NCBI RefSeq assembly: GCF_001458255.1 | Contig: NZ_CYSB01000005.1 | Coordinates: forward strand, 186,001-250,000 | Source: Thalassovita autumnalis | Lineage (GTDB): Bacteria; Pseudomonadota; Alphaproteobacteria; Rhodobacterales; Rhodobacteraceae | Reading direction: 5' to 3' | DNA: 64,000 nt | Shown here: one piece after another, positions 1-7,672 of the stretch | Layout of the letters: each line of letters begins with the position of its first letter | Numbering within the stretch: the first letter of the stretch is position 1 | Made by a program: the position numbers and the translations under genes | The notes under the pieces: generated by a model | What the model was told of the DNA's origin: nothing | Databases searched by the model: none | What the model saw: only the letters and a program-made list of their open reading frames with translations

Positions 1-25
1 TTTACTTCTGAGCAGGGGAAGCCCG

Positions 26-946
26 ATGACCATCACCCATCTGATCACCCATTCTGGCGGCTTTCACGCGGATGAGCTGCTGTCCTCGGTGGTGCTGACC
101 CGCCTGTTTCCTGACGCCCAGCTGATCCGCACCCGCGATGCGGCGATGACGACACCGGGCGCAGGCAAGCTGATCTATGATGTGGGCCGGGCCTATGACG
201 CCGAGGCGGGGATTTTTGACCACCACCAGCGCCCCAATCCGCTGCGCCCCAGCGGTGATCCCTACAGTTCCTTTGGTCTGATCTGGCACCACTATGGCCG
301 TGATTATCTGCGGGCGCTTGACGTGCCCGAGGCGGATCTGGAGGAGGTGCATGGCGCCATCGATCAAAACTTTGTCCTGCCGGTGGACCTCTTGGACAAT
401 GGCGCGGTGAATCCGTCTGTTGCCGGGCCTTTGGCGGATATCACTCTGCCGCAACTGCTGGAAACGCTGAAACCCGCCTTTGATGATCGCAGCCCCGAGG
501 CGGACACAAGTGCCTTTATGGCGGCGCTGCCCATTGCCGGTGCCTTTGTTGAGGCTGCGGTGCGGGCAAAAGCGGGCAAATGCCGCGCAGAGGCCATGGT
601 GTTGGAGGCCATTGCCGCCGCGGGCCCGTCACAGGTGCTGGAGCTTTCGATGGGCATGCCGTTCCGCTCTGCGGTTGAGAAAGCCGGCGCCGATCATCTG
701 CTTTTTGTCATCCATCCCCGCGACGGCGGCGATTGGGCGCTGACCACCATCCGCAAAGGCGGTGGCACGTTCGAAGCTCGCGCCGACCTGCCTGCCGCCT
801 GGGCCGGCCTGACCGGCGCCGCGCTGGAAGAGGCCTCGGGCGTGGTTGGGGCGCAGTTCTGCCACAACGGCCTGTTTATCGCGGTGGCAAACAGCCGGGC
901 GGCGATCCTCGCCATGGCCGATCTGGCTGTGGCGGCGGCTGGGTGA
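26..946 (+). CDS. MYG1 family (UPF0160) metal-dependent hydrolase
   Basis: The 306-residue product begins with the family hallmark THSGGFHADE (about residues 7-16), in which His and Asp resemble DHH-type metal ligands, and continues with RTRD and FDHHQRP near residues 35-70. These are typical of MYG1/UPF0160 proteins. Eukaryotic MYG1 is an exonuclease; bacterial members are poorly characterised, so the substrate is unknown. The length fits the family. A GGGGAAG ribosome-binding site lies before the ATG. Only 6 bases separate it from the next gene, so the two are probably co-transcribed. Confidence 0.85.
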   Translation: MTITHLITHSGGFHADELLSSVVLTRLFPDAQLIRTRDAAMTTPGAGKLIYDVGRAYDAEAGIFDHHQRPNPLRPSGDPYSSFGLIWHHYGRDYLRALDVPEADLEEVHGAIDQNFVLPVDLLDNGAVNPSVAGPLADITLPQLLETLKPAFDDRSPEADTSAFMAALPIAGAFVEAAVRAKAGKCRAEAMVLEAIAAAGPSQVLELSMGMPFRSAVEKAGADHLLFVIHPRDGGDWALTTIRKGGGTFEARADLPAAWAGLTGAALEEASGVVGAQFCHNGLFIAVANSRAAILAMADLAVAAAG

Positions 947-952
947 TCTGCC

Positions 953-1597
953 GTGGCGGTCGAGTTCCTGTTTGACGGGTCAATCGAGGCCCCTGCCACC
1001 GTGCTACTGGCGCATGGGGCCGGGGCGGCGATGGACAACCCGGTGATGAACATGCTGGCCGAACGGCTGGCGGCATCCGGGCTGCGCGTGGCACGGTTTG
1101 AGTTTGCCTATATGGCGGCACGGCGCAGTGGCGGGCCAAAACGCCCGCCGCCCAAGGTGGAGCTGCTATGCGAAGAATATCGTCAGGCCGTCACAGACCT
1201 GCGGGGCCAAATTGGCGGCGGTCCCTTGATCATCGGTGGCAAATCCATGGGCGGCCGGGTGGCCAGCCTGATCGCGGATGATCTGGGTGACGGGGGGCAG
1301 GTTCAGGGCTTGTTGTGTTTCGGCTACCCATTTCACCCGCAGGGCAAACCGGAAAACCTGCGCACCACCCATCTGGCCAACCTGCGTCTGCCAACGCTGA
1401 TCTGCCATGGCACCCGCGATCCTTTTGGCACCCGCGAAGAGGTCGCGCATTATGCGCTGTCGCCCATGATTTCCATATGTTGGGCCGAAGACGGCGATCA
1501 TGATCTGAAACCCCGCAAACGTGTCACCGGCCGTGATCACGCCAGCCAGCTGGACCAGATCTGCCAAAGCGCCGCGGCCTGGATTCCCACCCTCTGA
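953..1597 (+). CDS. alpha/beta hydrolase, KANL3/Tex30-like dienelactone-hydrolase fold
   Basis: The 214-residue protein has an oxyanion-type AHGAGAAMDNP segment near residue 20, a nucleophile elbow GGKSMGGR near residue 97, and a late Asp/His region (CHGTRDPFG, then EDGDHDLKP), giving a plausible Ser-Asp-His triad. This matches the KANL3/Tex30-type hydrolases common in proteobacteria; the substrate is unknown. A GTG start is chosen because it sits 6 bases after the upstream stop and gives the expected N-terminus. It probably forms a two-gene unit with the MYG1-family gene. Confidence 0.8.
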   Translation: MAVEFLFDGSIEAPATVLLAHGAGAAMDNPVMNMLAERLAASGLRVARFEFAYMAARRSGGPKRPPPKVELLCEEYRQAVTDLRGQIGGGPLIIGGKSMGGRVASLIADDLGDGGQVQGLLCFGYPFHPQGKPENLRTTHLANLRLPTLICHGTRDPFGTREEVAHYALSPMISICWAEDGDHDLKPRKRVTGRDHASQLDQICQSAAAWIPTL

Positions 1598-1739
1598 TCA
1601 CCGGTTCCCGGCAGGTTAGATTTTGTGCCACAACCGGCGCCGCTGGCCTTTTTCTTTCAAATCCGATCCGCTATACGGATCCGAGTGCCACAGGGGCCCG
1701 AGAGGGCGAGATACCCCGCCAGCCCCCGGCCCAAAGAGC

Positions 1740-1816
1740 GGTCCCTTAGCTCAACTGGATAGAGCAGCTGACTTCTAATCAGCAGGTTGAGGGTTCGAGT
1801 CCTTCAGGGATCGCCA
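1740..1816 (+). tRNA. tRNA-Arg (anticodon TCT)
   Basis: The full cloverleaf can be folded by eye. The acceptor GGTCCCT (1740-1746) pairs with AGGGATC (1806-1812) with one G-T pair. The anticodon stem GCTGA/TCAGC encloses loop CTTCTAA, giving anticodon TCT. The T arm carries TTCGAGT, followed by discriminator G and an encoded CCA at 1814-1816. It reads AGA codons, which are rare in this GC-rich genome. Confidence 0.96.
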
Positions 1817-2063
1817 TATTTCAGAATAATATCAATACTTGTAAATTATTCCGTGTGCGGAATGTGAAGTCCTCTTGCTGCTGGAGGCAATACGGAAGCA
1901 AGCGGGAGGCAAAACTCAGGTGTTGTTGAGGCGCATCAGAGTGAAAGAGGAGCCACAACTGGCTTGCCTATTTTGGCGTGTCTATTTTCAAACGCTACAG
2001 CCTTGACCTGTGCGTTAACCAAATCTTAACTAGTTTCATATTTGGCAACGAATCTGGTTTTTG

Positions 2064-2606
2064 ATGAGACGTTTGAAGTGGGGGCTTGTGACTGCTGGCA
2101 CCATTTGGGGGCTGGGCCATTTGGGGGGTGACGGCCTGCCGTCGCATTCCGTGCGGGCGAGCGTTCCATCCGCCGAAGCGGTGCAGTCACGGGCCTATGA
2201 CGTCTACTATGTGACGGGGAATGTTGTGAACGTTCGTACAGGCCCGGGAACATCCTATCAACGTATCGATCAGGTTCGAAAAGGGGATCGTGTCGGCGTG
2301 ATCCGAATTGAAGGCGGTTGGGCTAAGCTGAGCAGCCCGTCAGGCCCTGCCTGGATGTCTGCCCGCTATATCTCCGCAACGCAACCATCGGCACCCCGTA
2401 ATGCCAGCAAGCCGCCCGTGGTCGCGCAAAGCAGGCAATCAATCTGCCATCCAAACTATTCCGGCAAATGCGTTCCCATCGCCAGCGACGTTGATTGCGC
2501 AGGCGGGCGTGGAAACGGGCCTGCCTACGTGCGCGGCCCGGTTCGCGTGATTGGGCCAGATGTGTACCGACTGGACCGAGATGGAGATGGCTGGGCTTGT
2601 GAATAG
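2064..2606 (+). CDS. secreted SH3-domain protein with C-terminal Excalibur calcium-binding motif
   Basis: The 180-residue product has a hydrophobic N-terminus, then a bacterial SH3 domain (VNVRTGPGTSYQRIDQVRKGD... GPAWMSARYI, about residues 55-110), a Pro/Ser-rich linker, and a C-terminal Excalibur-like motif, YRLDRDGDGWACE, with an Asp-rich loop ending in ACE. It also holds a CHPNYSGKCVP cysteine pair. SH3b domains often bind cell-wall peptides and Excalibur domains resemble calcium-binding loops, so an envelope role is inferred. An ATG at 2064 directly follows an in-frame TTG at 2061; ATG is preferred. Confidence 0.8.
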   Translation: MRRLKWGLVTAGTIWGLGHLGGDGLPSHSVRASVPSAEAVQSRAYDVYYVTGNVVNVRTGPGTSYQRIDQVRKGDRVGVIRIEGGWAKLSSPSGPAWMSARYISATQPSAPRNASKPPVVAQSRQSICHPNYSGKCVPIASDVDCAGGRGNGPAYVRGPVRVIGPDVYRLDRDGDGWACE

Positions 2607-2820
2607 GTTTGATTGGTATTGATCCGCGATCATTTCGGACTGTGCCGCGATGAGGTTTGTCTGTGACGGCAGGTGTGTCCCCATTGGGGTCAGCGACCAG
2701 AGCAGTATCAAAGCACTGAGCAGCCACAGGCAGACCTGCCTGCGGCATCGCGCGTTGAAATCGATCGGTCCGCTGCGTGACACGACGGGGGATCCTTTCC
2801 GGTACACTTGCCCTCAATAA

Positions 2821-2866
2821 CCCCCGGGGGAGGATATTGACACCAATCCTCCGGGGGAGGATGTTG
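2821..2866 (+). promoter_or_regulatory. tandem G-tract operator of the CsoR/RcnR-family repressor
   Basis: Two copies of CCGGGGGAGGATnTTG lie at 2824-2839 and 2851-2866, 27 bp apart. The first sits in a perfect CCCCCGGGGG palindrome (2821-2830). The second sits in ATCCTCC-GGG-GGAGGAT (2846-2862) with perfect 7-bp arms. GC-tract palindromes are typical operators of the CsoR/RcnR/InrS family. A TTGACA box at 2837-2842 overlaps the array. GGAGGA at 2856-2861 is also the apparent ribosome-binding site of the repressor gene, so operator and SD coincide. Confidence 0.7.
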
Positions 2867-2871
2867 TCAAC

Positions 2872-3132
2872 ATGACACATCCGCATCGACATGAGAGCCA
2901 CCCCAAGATCATTTCCCGTCTGAACAGGGCCAACGGGCATCTGTCGGCGGTCATTCGGATGATTGAAGAGGGCAAACCCTGCCGCGAAGTGGCGCAGCAG
3001 CTGCAGGCAGTGGAAAGCGCTCTGCGCAACGCCAAACAGACCCTGATCCACGACCACATGGACCACTGTCTGGAAGAGGGCACGCTGGAGGAACAGCGCG
3101 CCGAGTTAAAAGCCATTTCCCGATATTTGTAA
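2872..3132 (+). CDS. CsoR/RcnR/FrmR family metal-sensing repressor, InrS-like ligand set
   Basis: The 86-residue all-helical DUF156-type repressor carries Cys37, His62 and Cys66 with the same spacing as the Cu(I) sensor CsoR (Cys-x24-His-x3-Cys). Its His-rich N-terminus puts His5 32 residues before Cys37, the spacing of the N-terminal ligand in RcnR and in the nickel sensor InrS. The predicted set His-Cys-His-Cys is therefore InrS-like. It lies 9 bases before an MFS exporter gene with a histidine-rich tail, which supports nickel or cobalt sensing; copper remains possible. It very likely represses its own operon through the G-tract repeats upstream. Confidence 0.85.
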   Translation: MTHPHRHESHPKIISRLNRANGHLSAVIRMIEEGKPCREVAQQLQAVESALRNAKQTLIHDHMDHCLEEGTLEEQRAELKAISRYL

Positions 3133-3141
3133 GGGCCAGCC

Positions 3142-4464
3142 ATGTTTTCCATTCTGTCAGACCGTCGGTTCCGCCATCTGTTCGGGGCGCAGATCGTTGC
3201 GCTTTTGGGCACCGGGTTGGCCTCGGTCGCGCTGGGGCTGCTGGCTTATGATCTGGCCGGTGATCAGGCGGGGATGGTGCTGGGGGCGGTCTTCACCATC
3301 AAGATGGTGGCCTATGTGACTATCGCGCCGGTCGCCGGCGCATTTGCGGATCGGATCAACCGGCGCAGGCTGCTGGTGGCGCTGGATCTGATCCGCGCAG
3401 GTGTTGCGGTGGCTTTGCCCTTTGTCAGTGAGATCTGGCAGGTCTATGTGCTGATCTTCCTGCTGCAGGCGGCTTCGGCCGGATTTACACCGACGTTTCA
3501 GGCCACCATTCCCGATATCCTGCCAGAGGAAGACCGCTACACCCGTGGATTGGCACTGTCGCGTCTGGCTTATGATCTGGAAAACATCATCAGCCCAACC
3601 TTGGCTGCGTTGGTGCTGATGGTGCTCAGCTATAACACGCTATTTTTTGGCACGATGGCGGGGTTCCTGGCCTCGGCCGTGTTGATCGTTTCGGTGATGA
3701 TCCCCAGCCCCAAACCCACGGCCCCACGGGGTGTCTATGAACGCACCACGCTGGGTGCGCGGATCTTCTTCGCCACCCCGCGTTTGCGTGGGTTGATGGG
3801 GTTGAACCTGGCTGTGTCGGCCGCGGGCGCAATGGTGCTGGTGAACTCGGTCGTTTTGGTGCGCGCAGATTTGGCCCTGTCGGAAACCGCACTGGCCTGG
3901 ACGATGTTTGCCTTTGGCTTTGGATCGATGGTGGCGGCGTTCCTGTTGCCGCGCCTGCTGGAGCGGGTGGCCGACAGGCCAGTGATGTTGACGGGGGCGG
4001 GCGCGATGGTGGCGGCCTTACTGCTGCTTTCCGTCACAACTGCGCTCAACGGGTTGAGCTGGGCCATGCTGTTGATCACCTGGGCTATTATGGGGCTGGG
4101 CTATTCCGCGGTGCTGACACCGTCGGGGCGGCTGCTACGTCGTTCTGCACATGCGGAGGATCGCCCGGCCGTCTTTGCCGCGCAATTTGCCCTGTCGCAT
4201 GCCTGTTGGCTGATCACCTATCCGCTGGCCGGTTGGCTGATGGCGCGGTTCGGGCTGCAGCCGGCCTTGCTGGTGCTGGCGGCTTTGGCGGCGCTGGGCA
4301 TGGTGGTTGCGCTGCGGCTCTGGCCGGTTGGGGATCCGGTTGAAGTTGAGCACACCCATGACAATCTGCCAGCCGACCATCCACATCTGCAGGGCGGCGG
4401 ACACCGCCACAGTCATGCGCTGGTTATTGATGGCGACCACCCCCGCTGGGCGACGCATTTCTAA
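3142..4464 (+). CDS. MFS exporter with His-rich C-terminus (NrsD-like nickel/cobalt efflux)
   Basis: The 440-residue protein has about 12 predicted transmembrane helices and the MFS loop ADRINRRR after helix 2. Its roughly 38-residue cytoplasmic tail is rich in histidine (EHTHD, DHPH, GGGHRHSH, GDH; nine His). Such tails occur in the cyanobacterial nickel exporter NrsD. Together with the metal-sensing repressor gene just upstream (9-base gap), it looks like an inducible metal-efflux operon. The stop codon overlaps that of the convergent bhcR gene (4462-4464 versus 4461-4463), so the two transcripts run into each other with no space for a terminator. Confidence 0.8.
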   Translation: MFSILSDRRFRHLFGAQIVALLGTGLASVALGLLAYDLAGDQAGMVLGAVFTIKMVAYVTIAPVAGAFADRINRRRLLVALDLIRAGVAVALPFVSEIWQVYVLIFLLQAASAGFTPTFQATIPDILPEEDRYTRGLALSRLAYDLENIISPTLAALVLMVLSYNTLFFGTMAGFLASAVLIVSVMIPSPKPTAPRGVYERTTLGARIFFATPRLRGLMGLNLAVSAAGAMVLVNSVVLVRADLALSETALAWTMFAFGFGSMVAAFLLPRLLERVADRPVMLTGAGAMVAALLLLSVTTALNGLSWAMLLITWAIMGLGYSAVLTPSGRLLRRSAHAEDRPAVFAAQFALSHACWLITYPLAGWLMARFGLQPALLVLAALAALGMVVALRLWPVGDPVEVEHTHDNLPADHPHLQGGGHRHSHALVIDGDHPRWATHF

Positions 4465-5297
4465 CCGGTGGGTGATCCGTTTGGCCCGTCTGGGGCACCA
4501 AGATCCTGCGACAATTGTTGGGCGGCTGCGCGGACCCTTGCGCCGATATGCTCAATCCGGTCCAGCGGCAGGCGCTGCACCGGGCCTGAGATGGACAGGC
4601 CCGCGACAGGTTCACCATGCAGATTGCGGATGGGCGCCGCGACGCAACGCATCCCCAGTGCCTTTTCCTCATCATCAAAGGCCCAGCCACGGCGTTGGAT
4701 CTGGACCAGATCCGCCTGCAGCTCAGCCGTGGTGAGGATGGTTTTGTCGGTGAACCGTTCCAACGTCAGGTGACGCAACCGCTTGCTGACCGCGTCTTCG
4801 GGCATAGCAGCAAGCAACGCCTTGCCAATACCGGAGGCATGCATGGGCGACAGGGTGCCGGGCGGGAAAAAGGCGCGGATCGATTCATGGGTTTCGACCT
4901 GGCTGAGGAACATCACCTCACTATTGCGCTCAATCCCCAGATTTGACGTCTCTCCGGTTTCCTCCATCAAGGCGCGCATCACCGGGCGGGCCCTCTCTAC
5001 CACGGAGGAGCGACGCAGAAAGGCGGAGCCCAACCGAAAGGCCGCAGCGCCGATATGCCAGGTCTGGCGGACAGGGTCGGTTTCCACCACTTGGCGGGCC
5101 TCCAGCGTGGCCAGCACCCGGTGCATCGTGGCGGGCGATTGATCCAGCGCGGTGGCAATTTCAGACAGGGTCAGACCGCTGTGCGCTGCAATGACATCCA
5201 GCACATCAAAGGCCCGGTCCAGCGCCTGAATGGTGCTGGCCTTGGGGTCTGCGCTGAAGGCTTTGGGCCGGCCTTTGCGGCGGATTTCGTCACTCAT
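4461..5297 (-). CDS. bhcR: IclR family regulator of the beta-hydroxyaspartate cycle (BhcR)
   Basis: The 278-residue protein has an N-terminal winged helix (TLSEIATALDQSPATMHRVLATLE) and a C-terminal IclR effector domain (ASGIGKALLA... RGWAFDDEE... MRCVAAPIRN). It is divergent from bhcA, the position described for BhcR in Paracoccus denitrificans, where it controls the BHAC genes and responds to glyoxylate. The start at 5297 is chosen because AAGAGG lies 6 bases upstream; in-frame ATGs at 5303 and 5336 lack a well-spaced SD. The assignment rests on fold plus context. Confidence 0.88.
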   Translation of the reverse strand: MSDEIRRKGRPKAFSADPKASTIQALDRAFDVLDVIAAHSGLTLSEIATALDQSPATMHRVLATLEARQVVETDPVRQTWHIGAAAFRLGSAFLRRSSVVERARPVMRALMEETGETSNLGIERNSEVMFLSQVETHESIRAFFPPGTLSPMHASGIGKALLAAMPEDAVSKRLRHLTLERFTDKTILTTAELQADLVQIQRRGWAFDDEEKALGMRCVAAPIRNLHGEPVAGLSISGPVQRLPLDRIEHIGARVRAAAQQLSQDLGAPDGPNGSPTG

Positions 5298-5411
5298 TTT
5301 CATCCTCTTTGTGGTTTTGTAGAGGTGTTTTTCCATTTTGTTGAAAATAGCTTTTGCTGAATGAAAAAATCAACAGAACTGTTTTTAAACGATTTTTCCT
5401 ATATTTTCAGA

Positions 5412-5434
5412 TTTTTGAAAACGTTTTTCAAAAA
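5412..5434 (+). promoter_or_regulatory. inverted repeat in the bhcR-bhcA divergent promoter region
   Basis: TTTTTGAAAA (5412-5421) and TTTTCAAAAA (5425-5434) form perfect 10-bp arms around CGT. The 196-bp divergent intergenic region (5298-5493) is strikingly AT-rich for this genome. The repeat is the strongest symmetric element in it and a natural candidate for the BhcR binding site. Related T/A-tract half-sites occur around 5338-5400. I could not fix a convincing -35/-10 pair; TCTAAT at 5469-5474 is a possible -10 for bhcA. Confidence 0.6.
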
Positions 5435-5493
5435 AATTTCATCCGTCATTTGACCGGGATAGGCTGGATCTAATCGCCACAGGAGGGCAGATC

Positions 5494-6684
5494 ATGAGCT
5501 TTCAAAACCCCGTATTCATCCCCGGCCCAACCAACATGCCTGAGGTGCTGCGCAAGGCGGTGGATATGCCGACGCTGGACCACCGGTCACCACTGTTTGG
5601 CCAGATCCTGCATCCCGCAATTGCCGGTGTGAAACAGGTGCTGAAATCAAAATCGGCCGAGGTTTTCATTTTCCCGGCCTCCGGCACCGGTGGGTGGGAA
5701 ACCGCCCTGACCAACACGCTGAGCGCAGGTGACAAGATCCTTGCGGCCCGCAACGGCATGTTCAGCCATCGCTGGATCGACATGTGCCAGCGCCACGATC
5801 TGGATGTCACCATTGTAGAAACCCCGTGGGGCGAAGGCCTGCCGGCGGATCGCTACGAAGAGATCCTGACAGCCGATACAAACCACGAAATCCAAGCCGT
5901 TCTGGCCACCCACAATGAAACCGCCACCGGCGTGAAATCCGACATTGCGGCGGTGCGCCGTGCGCTGGATGCGGCGGGCCACCCGGCGCTGTTGTTTGTG
6001 GATGGCGTCAGCTCCATCGCGTCGATGGATTTCCGCATGGAGGAATGGGGCGTGGATGTTGCGGTGACCGGATCGCAGAAAGGCTTCATGCTGCCCGCCG
6101 GTCTGGCCATTGTTGGCTTCTCACCCAAGGCGATGGAGGTGATTGAAACCGCCAAACTGCCGCGCACCTTCTTTGACGTGCGCGACATGGCGGCGGGCTA
6201 TGCCAACAATGCTTACCCCTACACCCCAGCCGTTGGCCTGCTGAACGGGCTGAAACTCAGCTGTGATATGCTGCTGGGCGAAGGGTTGGAAAACGTCTTT
6301 GCCCGTCACAATCGCATTGCTTCGGGCGTTCGCGCCGCGGTGGGCGCCTGGGGGCTGGACCTCTGCGCCGCTTCGCCAGATGTCTATTCGGACAGTGTCA
6401 GCGCCATCCGCACCCCTGAGGGGTTCAACGCCACCGATATTGTGACCCTTGCGGCTGAAAAATACGGTGTCGCCTTCGGGGTTGGTCTGGGTGAGGTCGC
6501 GGGCAAGGTCTTCCGCATCGGTCATCTGGGTAGCCTGACGGATGTCATGGCGCTCTCGGGTATCGCCACTGCGGAAATGTGCATGGTCGATCTGGGTCTG
6601 GATATCACGCTGGGCTCAGGCGTTGCTGCTGCACAGGATTACTACCGCAATCAGGATGCCGCACCGGCCAAGGCGGCGGCGTGA
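5494..6684 (+). CDS. bhcA: aspartate-glyoxylate aminotransferase (BhcA)
   Basis: The 396-residue class V (fold type I) PLP aminotransferase starts with the PGPTNMPE motif of serine/alanine-glyoxylate aminotransferases. It has FPASGTGGWE for phosphate binding, VDGVSSIASMDF with the PLP-ring Asp, and the Schiff-base lysine in VTGSQKGFMLP. In the BHAC it moves the amino group of L-aspartate to glyoxylate, giving oxaloacetate and glycine. AGGAGG lies 7 bases before the ATG. It is first in the operon bhcABCD; its stop lies 14 bases before the preferred bhcB start. The order matches the characterised Paracoccus cluster, which makes BhcA far likelier than a serine-glyoxylate enzyme. Confidence 0.93.
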   Translation: MSFQNPVFIPGPTNMPEVLRKAVDMPTLDHRSPLFGQILHPAIAGVKQVLKSKSAEVFIFPASGTGGWETALTNTLSAGDKILAARNGMFSHRWIDMCQRHDLDVTIVETPWGEGLPADRYEEILTADTNHEIQAVLATHNETATGVKSDIAAVRRALDAAGHPALLFVDGVSSIASMDFRMEEWGVDVAVTGSQKGFMLPAGLAIVGFSPKAMEVIETAKLPRTFFDVRDMAAGYANNAYPYTPAVGLLNGLKLSCDMLLGEGLENVFARHNRIASGVRAAVGAWGLDLCAASPDVYSDSVSAIRTPEGFNATDIVTLAAEKYGVAFGVGLGEVAGKVFRIGHLGSLTDVMALSGIATAEMCMVDLGLDITLGSGVAAAQDYYRNQDAAPAKAAA

Positions 6685-6698
6685 TGAAGGACAACGCG

Positions 6699-7652
6699 AT
6701 GTATATCCCGACCTATGAGGACATGCTGGACGCACATGCGCGGATCCGGCCCTACATCCGGCGCACACCGGTGCGGACGTCGGATTTCCTCAATGAACTG
6801 AGCGGCGCGCAGCTGTTCTTCAAATGCGAAAACTTTCAGGAACCGGGCGCTTTCAAGGTGCGCGGGGCCTCCAATGCGGTCTTTGGGCTGGATGAGGCGC
6901 AGGCCGCCAAGGGTGTGGCAACGCACAGTTCTGGCAACCATGCCTCCTGCCTCAGCTATGCGGCGATGAAGCGGGGCATTCCCTGCAACGTGGTCATGCC
7001 GCGCACCGCGCCGCAGGCCAAGAAAGACACCGTGCGCCGCTATGGTGGCATCATCACCGAATGTGAGCCCTCGACCTCATCCCGCGAAGCGACCTTTGCC
7101 GAGGTGCAGGCGGAAACCGGTGGCGATTTTGTGCATCCCTACAATGACCCGCGGGTGATTGCCGGGCAGGGCACCTGTTCGCGCGAGTTTGTGGAGCAGG
7201 TTGATGGTCTGGACGCGGTTGTCGCCCCGATTGGCGGCGGCGGCATGATTTCCGGCACCTGTCTGACGCTGGCAACGCTGGCGCCGGAAACCCAGGTGAT
7301 CGCGGTCGAGCCCGAGCAGGCAGATGACGCCTACCGCAGCTTCAAGGCGGGCCACATCATTGCGGATGACGCGCCGAAAACCATCGCCGACGGGTTGCTG
7401 GTGCCGCTGAAGGATTTGACCTGGCACTTCGTCTCGAACCACGTCAGCGAGATCTACACCGCTTCCGAACAGGAAATCATCGATGCGATGAAGCTGATCT
7501 GGAAACACCTGCGGATCGTGATGGAGCCGTCCTCGGCGGTGCCGCTGGCCTGCATTCTGAAAAACAAAGAGGCCTTCGCCGGCAAGCGCGTTGGTCTGAT
7601 CGTCACCGGCGGCAATGTCGATCTTGACAAACTGCCCTGGCTGAACGGCTAA
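6699..7652 (+). CDS. bhcB: beta-hydroxyaspartate dehydratase (BhcB)
   Basis: The 317-residue fold type II PLP lyase resembles threonine dehydratase. It has the lysine in FQEPGAFKVRGA, the SSGNHA loop, the glycine phosphate cup PIGGGGMISG, and a terminal VTGGN. In the BHAC it eliminates water from (2R,3S)-beta-hydroxyaspartate to give iminosuccinate. GAAGGA lies about 7 bases before the ATG at 6699. An ATG at 6684 overlaps the bhcA stop (TGATG) and would add five residues, so translational coupling is possible with either start. Confidence 0.92.
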   Translation: MYIPTYEDMLDAHARIRPYIRRTPVRTSDFLNELSGAQLFFKCENFQEPGAFKVRGASNAVFGLDEAQAAKGVATHSSGNHASCLSYAAMKRGIPCNVVMPRTAPQAKKDTVRRYGGIITECEPSTSSREATFAEVQAETGGDFVHPYNDPRVIAGQGTCSREFVEQVDGLDAVVAPIGGGGMISGTCLTLATLAPETQVIAVEPEQADDAYRSFKAGHIIADDAPKTIADGLLVPLKDLTWHFVSNHVSEIYTASEQEIIDAMKLIWKHLRIVMEPSSAVPLACILKNKEAFAGKRVGLIVTGGNVDLDKLPWLNG

Positions 7653-7672
7653 AGTATAAGGGGAAAAGGAAA

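Noticed and set aside
2439-2807. 122-codon minus-strand frame with a hydrophobic stretch
   Set aside because: Half of it is opposite the SH3 gene, no SD is visible, and the product resembles no family; chance is the simpler explanation.
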